From the NCBI GenBank assembly GCA_003427395.1, contig BFEA01000192.1:1448909-1499281 (forward strand): DNA of 50,373 bases, written 5' to 3'. The position numbers and the translations under genes were made by a program. This DNA is from Chara braunii (Eukaryota; Streptophyta; Charophyceae; Charales; Characeae). Positions within the stretch are counted from its first letter, which is position 1. The number at the start of each line of letters is the position of its first letter. Below are positions 32,783 to 44,708 of this stretch, in pieces. The notes under the pieces were generated by a model that worked only from the letters and a program-made list of their open reading frames with translations, made no database searches and was not told the DNA's origin.

Positions 32783-34434
32783 GGGGCTTTGGGACCTAAC
32801 TACAGTTGGATCCAGACTCAACGTTGGGTTTCAGATGATTGATGAGGGACTATTTGGGACCTGTACCGAAGACTTGCCGTTGACTACATTCCCATCTTCC
32901 CCTCCTCTTCGTCTAACCCCTCTTCTCTTCGTCAGTATATGATCGAGGACTGACGCATTTCTTCCTGTAGGAGTGCCAAGCCCCTTCACACCACAGAATG
33001 ATGATGATGAGTGCTTAGTCTGCATCGCAACATTGATTGGTTTGACCATAGTTATTCTAGCCTCCCACTCAGCTATCCGGTGCGATGTGAGAGAGGCCGG
33101 TCTTTGTTCTGGTCTGTACCATTACGGTATGAGAGAGAGAGCGAAGAAGTAAGGAAGCATAGACAAAAATAGGCAGACGAACAGTACGACACAGACAAAC
33201 AAAATAACATAGACAGACAGACAAACAGATACACAGATAAGCGGACAGATAGTAGACAGAACCGACGCAGACAGGCACATACAAGCAGACGCAGAACAGT
33301 CAAACAAGACCAAAAACTCGTACAGTAATAGACAGAAGCATTTATAAAAAAAAATCGAGGACTGACGAACGCAAACAAGTAGGTAAACAGACAGGCACGA
33401 ACAGATGGACAGACAGTGGGGTGATGGAGGGTGAACAGGCAAAGAGACGAACAAGAAACAGTCAGAAGAGATAGCCTGTCGAACGGACACAGCCAGCAGA
33501 AAATAAATAGATACGGGCGATCAGGCAGACTGATTTTGACAGACAAATGCACACATACAGCCACTAAGACGCGAGCAAAACTGACAGACATAGAATGAGA
33601 ACCAAATAGACTCGAGCATTAACCGAACAGACACGGGTAAACAGGCAAATGCCGGCCACTAGACAGACGGTCAGACATAGTGTCTGACAGACAGACAAAT
33701 AAAATACAAACAAACAGACACAGATATAGAAATGCAGGTGACCATACTCGATAGACGGACGGGCATACACAGTCGAACCAATAGACAGAGATATAAGGAC
33801 AAGCAGACAGCCAGACCCCGAGGAACAGAGAGCGAACTAAAGTATGATCCAAGACTACGAAAAGACCACCTGGCCTACCATAAGTTCAGGCGGATTGCTC
33901 AGTTACTATAAGTGCGGGGGTATGGGTGCACTTGTGCACTATAGTGAAGGGCAGAGCACTGGAGCCAAAGCGCCGAGCTAAGGAGAGAGACGAGAAGAGA
34001 AGAGGAACAGATAGGTGTGAACCAGTGCAAACAAACACAGTAGGTAGAACATACAGACAGTTGGACTTCGTCTGTGTGTATGAGTATGAAAAGAGAGTGA
34101 GAGGGTGAGAAACAGGAACAGGTATATAGAGGGACAGTGACGGACAGGCAAACAGGACCAGAACAGAGAGACATAGACAGTCAAACGAACACCGGCAACC
34201 ATGCAAACAAACAGACACGAGGGCAAACAAGGCAGGGAGAAAGTCAAACATTAGACAACGACATGGAATATTGTGTTCGTCTGGACTAAAGGCTTGGACG
34301 TTGCCTCGTGAATTCGCTGTACCAACCTTATTGGGTGGAATCCCAGTGCCTTTGTACTCCCTGTTAGTACACAACTACCAGGGTATCTGTGTGATTTTGC
34401 AACTTGGTTTACTGTACATCGCTCCCATTTATGC

Positions 34435-34958
34435 GAGAGATGGTTAACAATAGACACTATTTACAGGTCACTTTCAGCCACTTCAGGTCCCCACCTGAAA
34501 TTCCTGAAATGACCTGAAGTGGCTGAAGCTTTTGAAAGGGGTTTCAGGTACCCCCATCCAAATGGTTGGATGAGGGTACCTAAAACCCCTTTCAGAAGCT
34601 TCAGCCACTTCAGCAGTTTAAGGTCCCCAACTGAAATTCTTGAAATGACTTGAAGTGGCTGAAGCTTCTGAAAGGGGTTTCAGGTACCCCATCCAAATGG
34701 TTGAATGGGGACCTGAAACCCCTTTCAGAAGCTTCAGTCACTTCAGCGGTTTCAGGTCCCCAACACTTGAAACTCCTGAAATGACCTGAAGTGGCTGAAA
34801 ACATAGGCTGAAAAAAAAAAAAAAAAAACATAAAATGTGTCCTCCAAACCTCCCGAAACTTCTGAAATGACCTGAAGTGTCTTCAGGCCATTTCAGCGGT
34901 TTCAGACCACTTCAGAATCTTTCATTCTGAAATTTCAGGTGGTCGTTAATCGCGAGTG
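34435..34958. mobile_element. Foldback (MITE-like) insertion in the right LTR
   Basis: 524 bp flanked by ATTTATGC (34427-34434) and ATTCATGC (34959-34966). The left LTR has a single ATTCATGC at 8534-8541, the empty site. An 8-bp duplication suggests a hAT-type transposase, but the terminal inverted repeats are poor (TTAAC is shared near both ends). Inside are two large imperfect palindromes, about 34512-34612 and 34650-34748, built from CTGAAGTGGCTGAAGC and its complement, plus an A-run near 34811. There is no coding capacity. Confidence 0.7.
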
Positions 34959-35195
34959 ATTCATGCTCCTTGTAGATGAGTAATCAGCTCATGCTGATTA
35001 CGTCCCTACTCTTTGGGCACCGAATGGTCGGAAGGATGTCTGAGTTACAGTGATCTCGACCGGTTGCCACTGGGGGTACTGGGTGAAGTTCATTGAACCT
35101 TACCGTTTAGAAGAAAGGTAAGAGCACGCAAAAGAGGGAGAAGAAGAAGAGGAGGAGGGAAAGATGAAGAAGAAGAAGGAGAAAAACGAAGGGAA

Positions 35196-35830
35196 ATATC
35201 GACTCTCGTCGTGAAGGGCAGATATGTCTGACAATCACTTATGAAATTAATTAGGAACTCTCCACCGGATCGACTGTCGTCACAACGGGAAGGGGGTTCT
35301 AACAATAACCTAGGAACTAAATTAGCTGCTCTCTACCGTAATGACTGTCGTCGTGACGGAGAGAAGGTACTAAAAAATACTTATGAGTTAGTCTAGGTGC
35401 TCTCTACCGGATTGACTATCGTCGAGATGGGACGAGGGTACAAACAAAATACTTATAAACTAATCTAAGTACTCTCTACCGGATCGACTGTTGTAGTGAT
35501 GAGACGAGGGTACAAACTAAATACTCATGAACTAATCTAAGTACTCTCTACCGGATCGACTGTCGTCGTGATGAGACAGGGGTACAATCAAATACTTATG
35601 GAGTAAAATTAGTACTCTCCACCAGATCGACTGTCGTCGTGATGGGACGAGGGTACAAACAAGTGCTTATGAAGTAAAGTAGGTACTCTCTACCAGATCG
35701 ACTGTCGTCGTGACGGGAGGAGGGTTCTGACACTAACTTATGAGCTAACTTAGGTGCTCATGCGTGAGTTACCTTATTAACTGCCGTATCGACTGTCGTC
35801 GTGATAGAAATAGGTGTCTGATATTTAGAA
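35196..35830 (+). repeat. Nine-copy 70-bp array, right LTR
   Basis: Same units as 10811-11450, at about 35202, 35269, 35341, 35410, 35480, 35550, 35622, 35696 and 35789. Copy number is unchanged between the LTRs. Confidence 0.85.
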
Positions 35831-37458
35831 ATAATAAAGGGAGGCTCTTGTGCGGGTCACCCTGTTAACACACCAGACCAGTCTCAGACGACAGTAGAAA
35901 ACCCATGTATGGGTTGGACACTTGCCTTATGAAACTGGGATGATTGACACAATCTCAAGGCGGAGGTACTCCCGTGTGTGCTACCTCACCACCTTGAGTA
36001 ACTAGGATTTGCTTGATTCTGAAAAGTGTACTCAGGAGATTTCGGTACTAACTTCCTTTCTTATTAACGACTCAGGAAGTTTCGACCTTTGTACTTATTC
36101 AAGGTGTAGTAGGAGGCTTGAAGGAGGGTCATCCTATTCACACGCTTGAGTCTAAGGCTAACTAACAACCTGTAAAGAGTAGGAAATCACATGTCTACTC
36201 TTTTTTTCCTAGCTTTATTACCCTCAGATAGTCCGACCACCAGACTAGTAGTAGGGAGGCTTCTGTAGGAGTCGTCCTATTACTTGTTTAACAGATGGAC
36301 TACTCATTATCCAAAGAAAGTAGTAGAGGGGCCTCTGTTCGGGTCTGGCTATTACCTACTTGATTCTGTATTAACTTACAAGAAGGGTGCTCCTGTAGGA
36401 ATACCCTAGACACTCGTCTTCTGTCCAAACTAACCCGGTCTTAGGTCGGTCAACTTCGGAAAGGCAACAGGATACCCTTGTGAGGATTATCCTAATGCTC
36501 TCATGAAAAAAACCTTGTCGCGTGATAGTAGGAGGCTCTTGTGCGGGTCGCCTATTATTCACGCAGACCGTTATTAACCTCTGGGAAAAAGGATAACATC
36601 CGGATCTTTCAGAAGGATACCTAAAGCAAGTAGTAGGGTGCTTCTTGAGGAGCCTTAACTATCTGTTGAAGGAAGGATGCTCATGTGTGAGCTATCCTGT
36701 TATTCTGAGCATATCTTATGTACACATTGAGGGAAACTAAACAGGGGATCGAATACTTATGTGTGATTTACTCACCTGTCTGTTCGACTGACAGATTGCT
36801 TGGTATTGGTTGAATGGCAGAATATTCATGTTTGAATCGATCTACTACTCGAGTATGTCAAGACAAATTGAAGAGAAATGAAAGAACAATGCTCCTGTTG
36901 GAGTAAGGTCTTCACATATATAGGAAAAGAAACAAGGTAAGAAGATAGGATCGCGGGAGAAAGAAGCTTAAGAACCACTGCGTAGTCCATAATTGTCCAT
37001 GACTTTCGGATGGAAGGCCATGACGATGAATGAGTTATATCTCATCTTCATAAGCGCCAAACGGTGCGCTTATCTCCAAGGGAGAAAATGCAAAGACTAA
37101 GAGTAGGGTAAACATGAGTTTCCCTAAAGACGACTTAAAACCCAGACATGCGACTCCTTGAGAGAAAGGAGAGAGTGACAGACAACTTAGGGTAGGGTTG
37201 TGAGAGTAAAGACATGTAAAAATTTTCGCATGTGGGCCGGTAGCTCAGCAGGGATACGCCTACCAGAGGGTGGTGATAGCCCCTCGGGTAGAGGTAAGTT
37301 GTACCTCTTGGCTCCCCGACCTGTCGTGGGGTGTCGTGAGAGGTATAGCACGCGCACGGTCGGAGTGGTGACTAGTTGTTCTTCAAGAAATAAATCTTGC
37401 GTGACACGCTCGTGAGGTTCAACGCTCTCAACGGGGTGCGGGACCGCCGCGCACGACA

Positions 37459-37462
37459 ACGG
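37459..37462. other. Target-site duplication, right copy (ACGG)
   Basis: Follows the CGACA end of the right LTR. It differs by one base from AGGG at 2184-2187. Confidence 0.55.
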
Positions 37463-39245
37463 CTATGTGCTCATGTGTGGTCTGCATGATCGACGTCATG
37501 TATATAACCCAATCATTCAGCGCAAAACAACTCGTGTTGGGGTGCATCTGTGATGGGCGAAGGAAGTCCGAGGGAACACAAGGGTGATAGCCGAGGTCGC
37601 AATAGTAACGCGACATCCCCGTGTCTGGCGAGACTGCGTGGTTATAGGCTATCTCCGCGTGGGCAAGATGGAGATGTCACTGCTGGTCGTCACGAACAAT
37701 CTTTCAGAGAATATCTTTGAGAGTCTTGTTCGTTATCTTGGTCTGACCATTAGTCTAGGGATGGCAAGACGAGGAGAAGCGGAGCTAGGTGTCGTACACC
37801 TCGTGGAACCATTGTCAGAATCGGTTGGTAAAGCGCGGGTCACTATCAGATATGATGCTCAGGGGTAAGCCATGGTCGCGCACGACTCGATCAAACACGA
37901 TGTCGGCGACCTCACGTGCACTGATGGCATAGCGGCACGGAATAAAGCCTGGGCACTTCATGAACCGGTCGACGACGATCAGAATAACATCATGACCGCG
38001 GGGGATAGGAGGACGAGAAGGACCGATAAAGTCCATCGAGATGGACTGCCAACGACCCTCAGGGATAGGAAGAGGTTGGAGCAAGTTATAAGGCAGGTGG
38101 TTTGCACTGTTCACCTCCTGACAGGTGAGACACTTTGTGACATAGTCCTTCACAAAGTCCTTGCGCTTTGGCGAGACGTACAGGTGGCTCACACGAGCCA
38201 ACGTCTTGTGGAAACCCATATGACCGGCGGCTTCCTGGTCATGGAACTCTGCTACTGCCCGGACACGTAGCTGTTCAGTAGAGGGAACGCAAATGAGGGG
38301 TTCTTTGGTGCCCTGTGAACCGTGTCAGTATACAAGACCGTTGTCCCCGAGAGAGTCGTTCTTGCCACTCTGAAGGGTCGCATAGATGTCGCGATAATTG
38401 GGGCAGTGGCGGTACTGAGTGCAAAACTCGTCGGTCACCAAGTGGCGGACGGTGGTGACCAAGATGGTAGCGAGCTGGATCTGCTCCAGATCATGGTCAG
38501 AGTGCCAGGATAAGGACTTCGCGACCCGATTGGTCTCACCCTTGATGTGCTCAGTGGTGAAACTAAACTCGGATAGGTCGCGCCACCAACGAGTCCCATC
38601 GAGGAGTGAGCTTCGGATTTGCCAGAAAAGCCTGGACAAAAGAGTTGTCCATGCACACCATGAATGGTGCCTCCTGCAGGTAGTGACGCCAGTGTCGAGT
38701 GGCATAAACTACTGCGAGAACCTCGCGTTCACCAACAGTATCGTTTATCTCAGCGGGCAGGAGCTGACGGGAGTAGAAGGCTATCGGACAATCACCTGAG
38801 CGAGACTCGATAGTGCCGTCCTCGACGATGGTAGGAGAATAGTCAATAGACGACTCGTCAGTAGTTGGACGAGTAAGCGTCACACGAGAAGCAGTGGTAG
38901 AGGTAGGAGGTAGGAAGTGAGGGATGCGAGGATGAGAGGAATCAGGAGAGGAGGGGAAAATAAGAGAAAACACCGCTCCTACAACAAAGTCTGACGCATC
39001 GGTGATAAGAATAAAAGGGCGATCAAAATCGGGTAGGTGGAGAACCGGTACAGATGTCACCGCCTTCTTGAGGGCGCGAAAGGTGTCCTCATGAAGGGGT
39101 GTCCAAACCCATAGCTGGGTATTTCGAAGGAGGGTAGAGGTAAGGACATGCAAGTAGGAGGTGTAAGCTCAAATGAACTTACTGTAATAACTCGTAAGTC
39201 TAAGAAAACTTCGAAGTTGATGAACTTACTGTAATACTTATCGGG
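37459..39245 (-). pseudogene. Chromovirus pol: RT end, RNase H, integrase core
   Basis: Read on the minus strand from about 39245. The RT thumb shows FLDLRSYYSKFI, with YYSKFI locally duplicated, then WVWTPLHEDTFRALKKAV. RNase H has ILITDASDFVVGAVF and EREVLAVVYATRHWRHYL. Integrase shows GHMGFHKTL with CLTCQ, SMDFIG and SDSDPRF. Where the catalytic Glu is expected (NGQT-E), the codon gives Lys, so the integrase is dead. Several stops and frame changes occur. The frame stops at the right LTR (37459) and continues at 2187. RT palm, protease and gag are missing upstream of about 39245, where other repeat sequence begins. Confidence 0.88.
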
Positions 39246-39452
39246 CATCTAGGGTGAACAAAGCTTCGACTTTTGAAAAAGAATCAACTTAGGCTCTTGG
39301 CCTTTTAAACAGATATCACAAAAAAAAGTAGGCTCATGGCCTTTCAAAGAAAATGACATGAATAAGGGTTTTTGGCCTTTGCCAATTATCCTAATATATT
39401 TAACATCAAGGAGTAAAAGTCGAAAATCCAAACCAAATGTACAAAAGTTAGG
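39246..39452. other. Unassigned segment between chromovirus and second element
   Basis: About 200 bp containing GGCTCTTGGCCTTTTAAAC, GGCTCATGGCCTTTC and GGTTTTTGGCCTTTG, three spaced copies of a GGCTNNTGGCCTTT word. It may belong to the end of the second LTR or to another repeat. Confidence 0.35.
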
Positions 39453-40328
39453 TGTCGACGAAGTGTCTGAGTCGAGACTCAAGTAAGCATAAGTTCGGTA
39501 ATGCGTGTTGAGTGAATAGCCTGCGGTTGGTCGTTTTAATAACGTGCAGACAAGAGTCAATCACATTACACAATTCTGACGAAGTCAACCTTTTATTCAC
39601 TTCTACCCACATTACACTTACACTTTCAGCCTTTCAGTAAGACATCCCATTTTCGACTTAGTCATTCAGCCATCTCTGACTTCAGTAATTTCAAGGACTT
39701 TTTTTCTTACCAAACACAAACTATTTTAGACAATGACCCGAGAAACAGAAATACCTTTCAGTGCAAAAGACTATGCAAAGTGTGGGTGTCAAGGGTAGGT
39801 GAGGGTGGAGTTGGTTAACCAACCTATTACCATAAGGTAACAACATGTAGTCTTGTATAGACTCATTACGAGTCCTCTTGGTTAAGACGACCTGCAATCA
39901 CACACAGGCCGACACAGTCTCAACACCTATTTGCATCAACATGACCGTATATGAAGTTCAATATAGTGAACTTCATTTTAGTCGGAAATAACACTACCTC
40001 GATATAACTCCCTGTAGGTAGCCTCACTAACTTCTTACCAGACAAATCTAGACATAGCGGTCTAAAAGAAGAAAAGTATTTTCCCCTTCAGACATACACA
40101 AACAAAATATCTTCAATCTCATACGGAGTAGAATCATAAGATTTGACATCAATCACTAGGTTAAGGTAGCAGGACAGGTCACACGGGGCCACATTCCTTC
40201 TATCTCCACCTCAGTAGGAATCAGAAATTGAACGTTGTTAGTTCATTAGTTCTTTGAGGGATCTTCATAAGAGTTGTCATAGGAGCGTAGATCACACGGG
40301 ATCCTCAGCTTATTGGACGTTTGGTCAT

Positions 40329-40770
40329 GATAGGGCAGACCTCATAGTGCCTAGCTTCTCCTATCACAATTTTCATCGGTGTAAGGCTGGCTGGAAATAA
40401 GTCAGGCTTCTCGGAGCCTTGCTTCTCTTATCACCACCCTTCCTTATCCGTGCCAATTGTTGTGATAGGGCAGGTCTTGTAGCCTCACTCCTTCTATTGA
40501 GGTTTGATATTTGAAGCACGAATCGCGTACAATAAGGCAGGTTTCTCGAAGCCTCGCTTCTCTTATCACCACCTCTCTTACCGTGCTAACTATTGCGATC
40601 GGGCATGCCTTGTAGGGCTTCGCTCCTCCTATCGCTTACTTGCATTGACACATAGCTGGATGGTAATAAGCTAGGCTTCCCGGAGCCTCGCTTCTCTTAT
40701 CACCACCCATTTTCCTTAGTTGTGCAGTTAGGCAATAGGGCAGGTCTCTCGGGGTCTCGCTCCTCCTATC
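40329..40770. repeat. Seven-copy 67-68 bp array of hairpins
   Basis: Hairpins start at 40329, 40396, 40464, 40531, 40597, 40665 and 40734. Each is about 37 bp, with outer arms like GATAAG/CTTATC or GATAGG/CCTATC and an inner stem like AGGCT-TCTCGG-AGCCT. Compensating changes keep the outer pairing (AATAAG with CTTAT, GATAGG with CCTATC). The array lies in the LTR half where the giant element has its stem-loop repeats. Confidence 0.75.
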
Positions 40771-41699
40771 ACCCTTGCAAGTTCTGTCGACGAACTCCGT
40801 CATCGTTTTTGACGCTTCTCAAGACCTGGATCATTCAGAAGTCTTTAAGCTCACGCTGCAGGCCATGCGAACCTGTGCCCCATGTCTTAAAGATCTTCCG
40901 CCTGATCTCCGAACTGTGTTAGTTTAGGATTTTGAGATGTAGGCTTTAGTCAACCGTAGGGCGAGAGTTAGTTGATGCTGTCCACTTTCACAGTACTTTA
41001 ACCAATCGCACGCACAATCATTCAATCCACAGTGAACCCCGCTTTGTCAATGTCAGATGTTCTATTAAGCAAGGCAAGACTGCACAGAGTCGATTCCCTT
41101 GTGGCCACATTTCCACAAAAAAACACTCACATAGCGAGATAGTTACACAGAACTTCTCGTTCTCGCTATGTTTTTCAACAACAGTTAGTCATACACAATT
41201 CTTGTTAACATCAGACAACGAAATTAGCATGCACGAGGCTCACACTCCATCGTGTATTCACTATATAAGAAATTTGAAATCATTCCAACCATTGCTCATA
41301 TGGCATAACACTTCTCATAGGAAAGCCGCAAATTCACATAGTCAGATTCAGATGTATGCGTAGTAATATGGGGTAGTACATACAGTCTAATACAGGGGTA
41401 TATATGAGGCGATGAGGATAATTTCGCTTATCCTAACACTAGTCGATTCGATTTGCACTTAGACAGAGCTTCCCCACTGACTCTTTATTTATCTCACTCT
41501 CTTCCTTTTCCCGTGGTCAAGGCCATCGCCAAAGTGCAAGTAGACCACATAGTACAACATAGTCTACCGCATCCGCTCAATCGATTGGCAACACGCAACA
41601 TTCGCTCTCTCGGTCGGCTACAGACAACACCCCTCCACTCGATTGGCTGCGGACAACACCCTCTCACCCATGACACATCGGATTTGGGCCAATCTCATA

Positions 41700-42131
41700 G
41701 CTATAATCGGAAATAAAGAAAACAGAAATAGAATAGAATAATATAAATAAATAGATAAAAATATGAAAAACGGATATGCAAGGAGTATGAGTGGGAACAA
41801 TATACTCAAAGCCAAGTTGCGCAATCACACGGATGTCCAAGAAGTCACGCACAAGCCGAGAGCAGAAATGCACCGAGATTCCATCCAAATAAGAGCAATA
41901 CAATAAAGTCTTGAGCCAATATTCAATCTCTCATGCCACATCAACATAGTATTCAATGTAGCCTTTCTCTATCTGGCGCCCCACACCCAGCCTACACTAC
42001 TTGCCTATCCTTCTACAGTCGCACTCACGCAACAGGCTCACTTCGACTTTGAAGATCAATGTACATGTCGTCAATACCATAGCCGAGCTCTGACATACAC
42101 CAGGTACGTATCTCTTTCCTCTTTCTCTATA

Positions 42132-42187
<56 letters not shown>
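41700..42187 (-). repeat. LTR module of the second element with CT/GA tract
   Basis: On the minus strand: GA repeat (42138-42187), GTACCTGGTG, TGTAGGCTGGGTGTGGGGCGCC, then a stretch matching giant-LTR 8441-8555, ending in AT-rich sequence at about 41700-41760. Same order as modules A-D. Confidence 0.55.
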
Positions 42188-42190
<3 letters not shown>

Positions 42191-42739
42191 GTGTCACTGT
42201 GCATGTTTCACTGTGTTTGTGTGTCCGTCATAGTGTGACTGTGTACTTTGACTGTTTATATGTGTCTGTCACAGTGTGACTGAATACTTTCACTGTATAT
42301 GTGTGTCTGTCACAGAGTGACTGTGTATGTGTATCACTGTGTGTATCTCTGTGCATGTGTGTGTTTCCATGATGTATGTGTGTGTAGGTCACAGTATCTG
42401 TGTGTGTCACAGTATCTGTGTCTGCGCCTGTGTGCGTAACATCTTTGGGGATCCACGATTGCGTGCGTGTGAACAAGCTGCCAGGAATACAGTTGTTCGA
42501 GACAAGTTTGAATCTAGACTGTGTTCGTGGCTTCGTTATCTTTGAGCAACCGCTTGAGCCATGAGCTCAACTGTATAGCGCAACCCCTTTTTCTTATGGA
42601 AAGAGCATGGATGCTCACGTAGCTCTGTGACCAACTGGCGTGCTGCAACTGTTTGAGTACCCACATGTGTTTCAGACCCGCCTTCACTTAGGGCAGGCAG
42701 GAGGCTCGTTGGGCCACAAGCGTCTTTATACTAGTAGTT

Positions 42740-43180
42740 CTACTTAGTAATAATAATAATAATAGTAATAATAATAATAATAATAATAACAACAACAATA
42801 GCGCAAGGAAAATAAGCAATAGCGAGATGACAATATTCAGATTGTACAATCACATTGAAAGCCAGATCGTATAATAGTGTCAAGAAAGCAGGATTGCACC
42901 AATGTAACACCAATGGAGAATCGTAATACTGAAAACCAATGTCAATGAGAGTTTGCTCTCGCCACCACCAACATATGTATCCAGACCCTTCTCCCAACTT
43001 GGCGCTCGACGCCCAACCTACTCCCTACACAACTACTACTAGCCTACTAATTGACAATGCAACTGTTGACGTAAGCAGCCAACGAAGTACTTGAAGATGT
43101 CGGCCGTAGCAGACCATCGCCAATGCCAGGTATGAACCCTCACATCATCATCATCATCATCCTTCTCTCTCTCTCTGAAC
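42740..43180 (-). repeat. LTR module of the second element, D-type
   Basis: On the minus strand: GA tract, GATGATGATG run, CATACCTGGC, GCATTGTCAATT, TAGTAGTAGTTG, GGGCGTCGAGCGCCAAG, about 200 bp, then TTATTATT (42747-42800). The GCATTGTCAATT word before the core is specific to module D of the giant element. Confidence 0.6.
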
Positions 43181-43269
43181 TCCCTCTCGCACATACACAC
43201 ACTCACTCACATTCAGCACGCATACATACTCATAAGCGCTAGTGTACTAGTGTATATACTCGTGTGGTA

Positions 43270-43343
43270 GTGGTAGATTCATTCAATTTTGCTCATCATA
43301 TTCGACGGAAAACTCTTTTTTTTTTTTTTTTCTCTCTCTCTCA

Positions 43344-43386
<43 letters not shown>

Positions 43387-43840
43387 TCACAATCACACGC
43401 GTACACACCCACAACACACGTGTTGTAATGTATGCATCAATGCTCTAGTGGTAGATTCACTCGATTTTCTCGTTCTATCGATGGAAGTACCATGATGGCC
43501 CGCCAAGAAACTAACACTTGCGCATATCACCGTGTACACTACCGCGTTCTACCGGTAGATTCATTCGATTTAGTTGATCCTATCTAGGAAGTAGCGCGAG
43601 GTCGTCGGGCGATAGAAGCATACATACCCCCCCCCGCGGCACACACACGCACATGCGCACGCAACGAGCAACAAGCGAGGCAGTGTATATTTTCATGTTT
43701 GCAGTGGGAGAATCATTCAATCTTGCTCCTCCTCTTGGACCGAAGGTGCAACAGCAGACGGACGCACGCAGCGATATATATTTCCATGTAGTAACGAGAG
43801 ATTCATTCGATTTTGCTCATCCTATCAAGAAAAGTGTTAT
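43270..43840 (+). repeat. Degenerate relatives of the 88-bp hairpin unit
   Basis: Five stretches contain the unit's 3' half: GATTCATTCAATTTTGCTCA (43276), GATTCACTCGATTTTCTCG (43453), GATTCATTCGATTTAG (43558), AATCATTCAATCTTGCTCC (43711) and GATTCATTCGATTTTGCTCA (43801). Two also keep AGTGTATATTTTCATGTTT-like or ATATATATTTCCATG cores. CA repeats lie between them (43341-43381). Confidence 0.65.
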
Positions 43841-43849
43841 GAGGCTCTC

Positions 43850-44135
43850 CATGCGCCCTCCTTCCTCCTCACTCGCATGCGCCTTCGCTCGTCTTCTCCG
43901 CCCGCGCGTTCCACCTTCTCTCCCTTCTCTCATCTTTACTCCCTTTCTACTCGCACTTCCTCCTCCTTGCGACTGCTTCTCTCCTTCGTATTGGCTTCTC
44001 CACTTCGCGCGCCTTCATCTCCCTCTCTCGGTATTCCTCCCCTTCCCTCTTCTCTCTCTTCTCCTCCTTCTTCCTCCTCCTCCTTTTTCTTCTTCTCCTC
44101 CTTCTTTTCCTCCACGCGGCTTCCCACATTGCACG
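43850..44135 (-). repeat. Pyrimidine-rich tract (purine-rich on the element strand)
   Basis: CTC/TTC-rich stretch, the opposite-strand counterpart of 3380-3605. The open frames here (for example 43653-44237 on +) are low-complexity Ser/Pro/Leu translations without motif. Confidence 0.6.
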
Positions 44136-44620
44136 TTCGTCTTCGATGTCGCTGATCGTGTGCCTGCAACGCGCGCCTCCTCCTCTCCGCAATATGGTGC
44201 GCTGCCTCTGTGCTATCGTGCGCTGCCTCCGCGCTAGCGAACTCCTTCGTGTCGTGGCCCGGCATGATTGAGATCACGCGGGGCTTACTGCAACAAAAGA
44301 TCTTCATTCCCTTTTACTGAATCTATGCCAGTTTCAGAGGCAGATTCATAAAAGTGGATCTAAGAGCACGTAGCTACTGAACCAAAAAAAGATAAATAAA
44401 TAAAAATTAATGAAAGGAAATGAATCTGAGTAATAAAAAGAAAAATAAAAACAAATAAATAAATAAGGAAACAGTAAAATCCAACTACCAACTGTACATA
44501 CCAGCCAAGTGTTGTGTCCTCCATTTTTCGTCGAGCTACTGTAACTAACTCAAAGATCGAGGTCACGTCTCGAGCCTCGACTAACGGAGCTTGGGGCAAA
44601 CTGTAGTTGAGCTCCTTGTC

Positions 44621-44708
44621 AAAAAGGGAGCTAGCTCAAGCATCGGTAGACCTCGATCCCCAGATCCCTTGTTTCACAATCATTACCTAACCTACTAAGC
44701 TAGCTCCC
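44621..44708 (-). promoter_or_regulatory. Inverted-repeat segment with T-run, second element
   Basis: GGGAGCTAGCT (44626-44636) and AGCTAGCTCCC (44698-44708) form a perfect 11-bp inverted repeat. On the minus strand TTTTT follows (44621-44625), and TAGCTTAGTAGG matches the A-box consensus. Distance from the LTR start (about 735-820) is similar to that in the giant element (about 600-675). Confidence 0.4.

Larger units (their letters stand above)
2188..37458 (+). mobile_element. Giant Ty3/gypsy-type LTR retrotransposon, about 35.3 kb
   Basis: Direct repeats of 11,743 and 9,299 bp flank a 14,229-bp internal region. Both LTRs start TGTCG and end CGACA, a perfect 5-bp inverted end. The internal region starts with GT plus an 18-base tRNA-Asp PBS and ends with a purine tract. 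Domain order is gag, protease, RT, RNase H, integrase, which defines Ty3/gypsy rather than Ty1/copia. Two extra coding regions are present, a duplicated ORF upstream of gag and a Gag-like ORF downstream of pol. The element sits in a chromovirus integrase with a 4-bp target duplication. The LTRs differ by roughly 5% in blocks I compared by eye, plus large indels, so the insertion is not recent. Many stops and frameshifts show it cannot encode its own proteins. Confidence 0.92.
28160..37458 (+). repeat. 3' LTR of the giant element, 9.3 kb
   Basis: Starts TGTCGCAGCTG after the PPT and ends GCACGACA at 37458. It is colinear with the 5' LTR and carries the same hairpin units, modules A-C, GA and CAGACA fields, 70-bp array (35196-35830) and stem-loop repeats. 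It lacks the two left-only blocks and the T36 run, and has gained a 524-bp foldback insertion. Confidence 0.92.

Noticed and set aside
43653-44237. 194-codon + frame as a gene
   Set aside because: Most of it is CT-rich low-complexity sequence antisense to the LTR purine tract.
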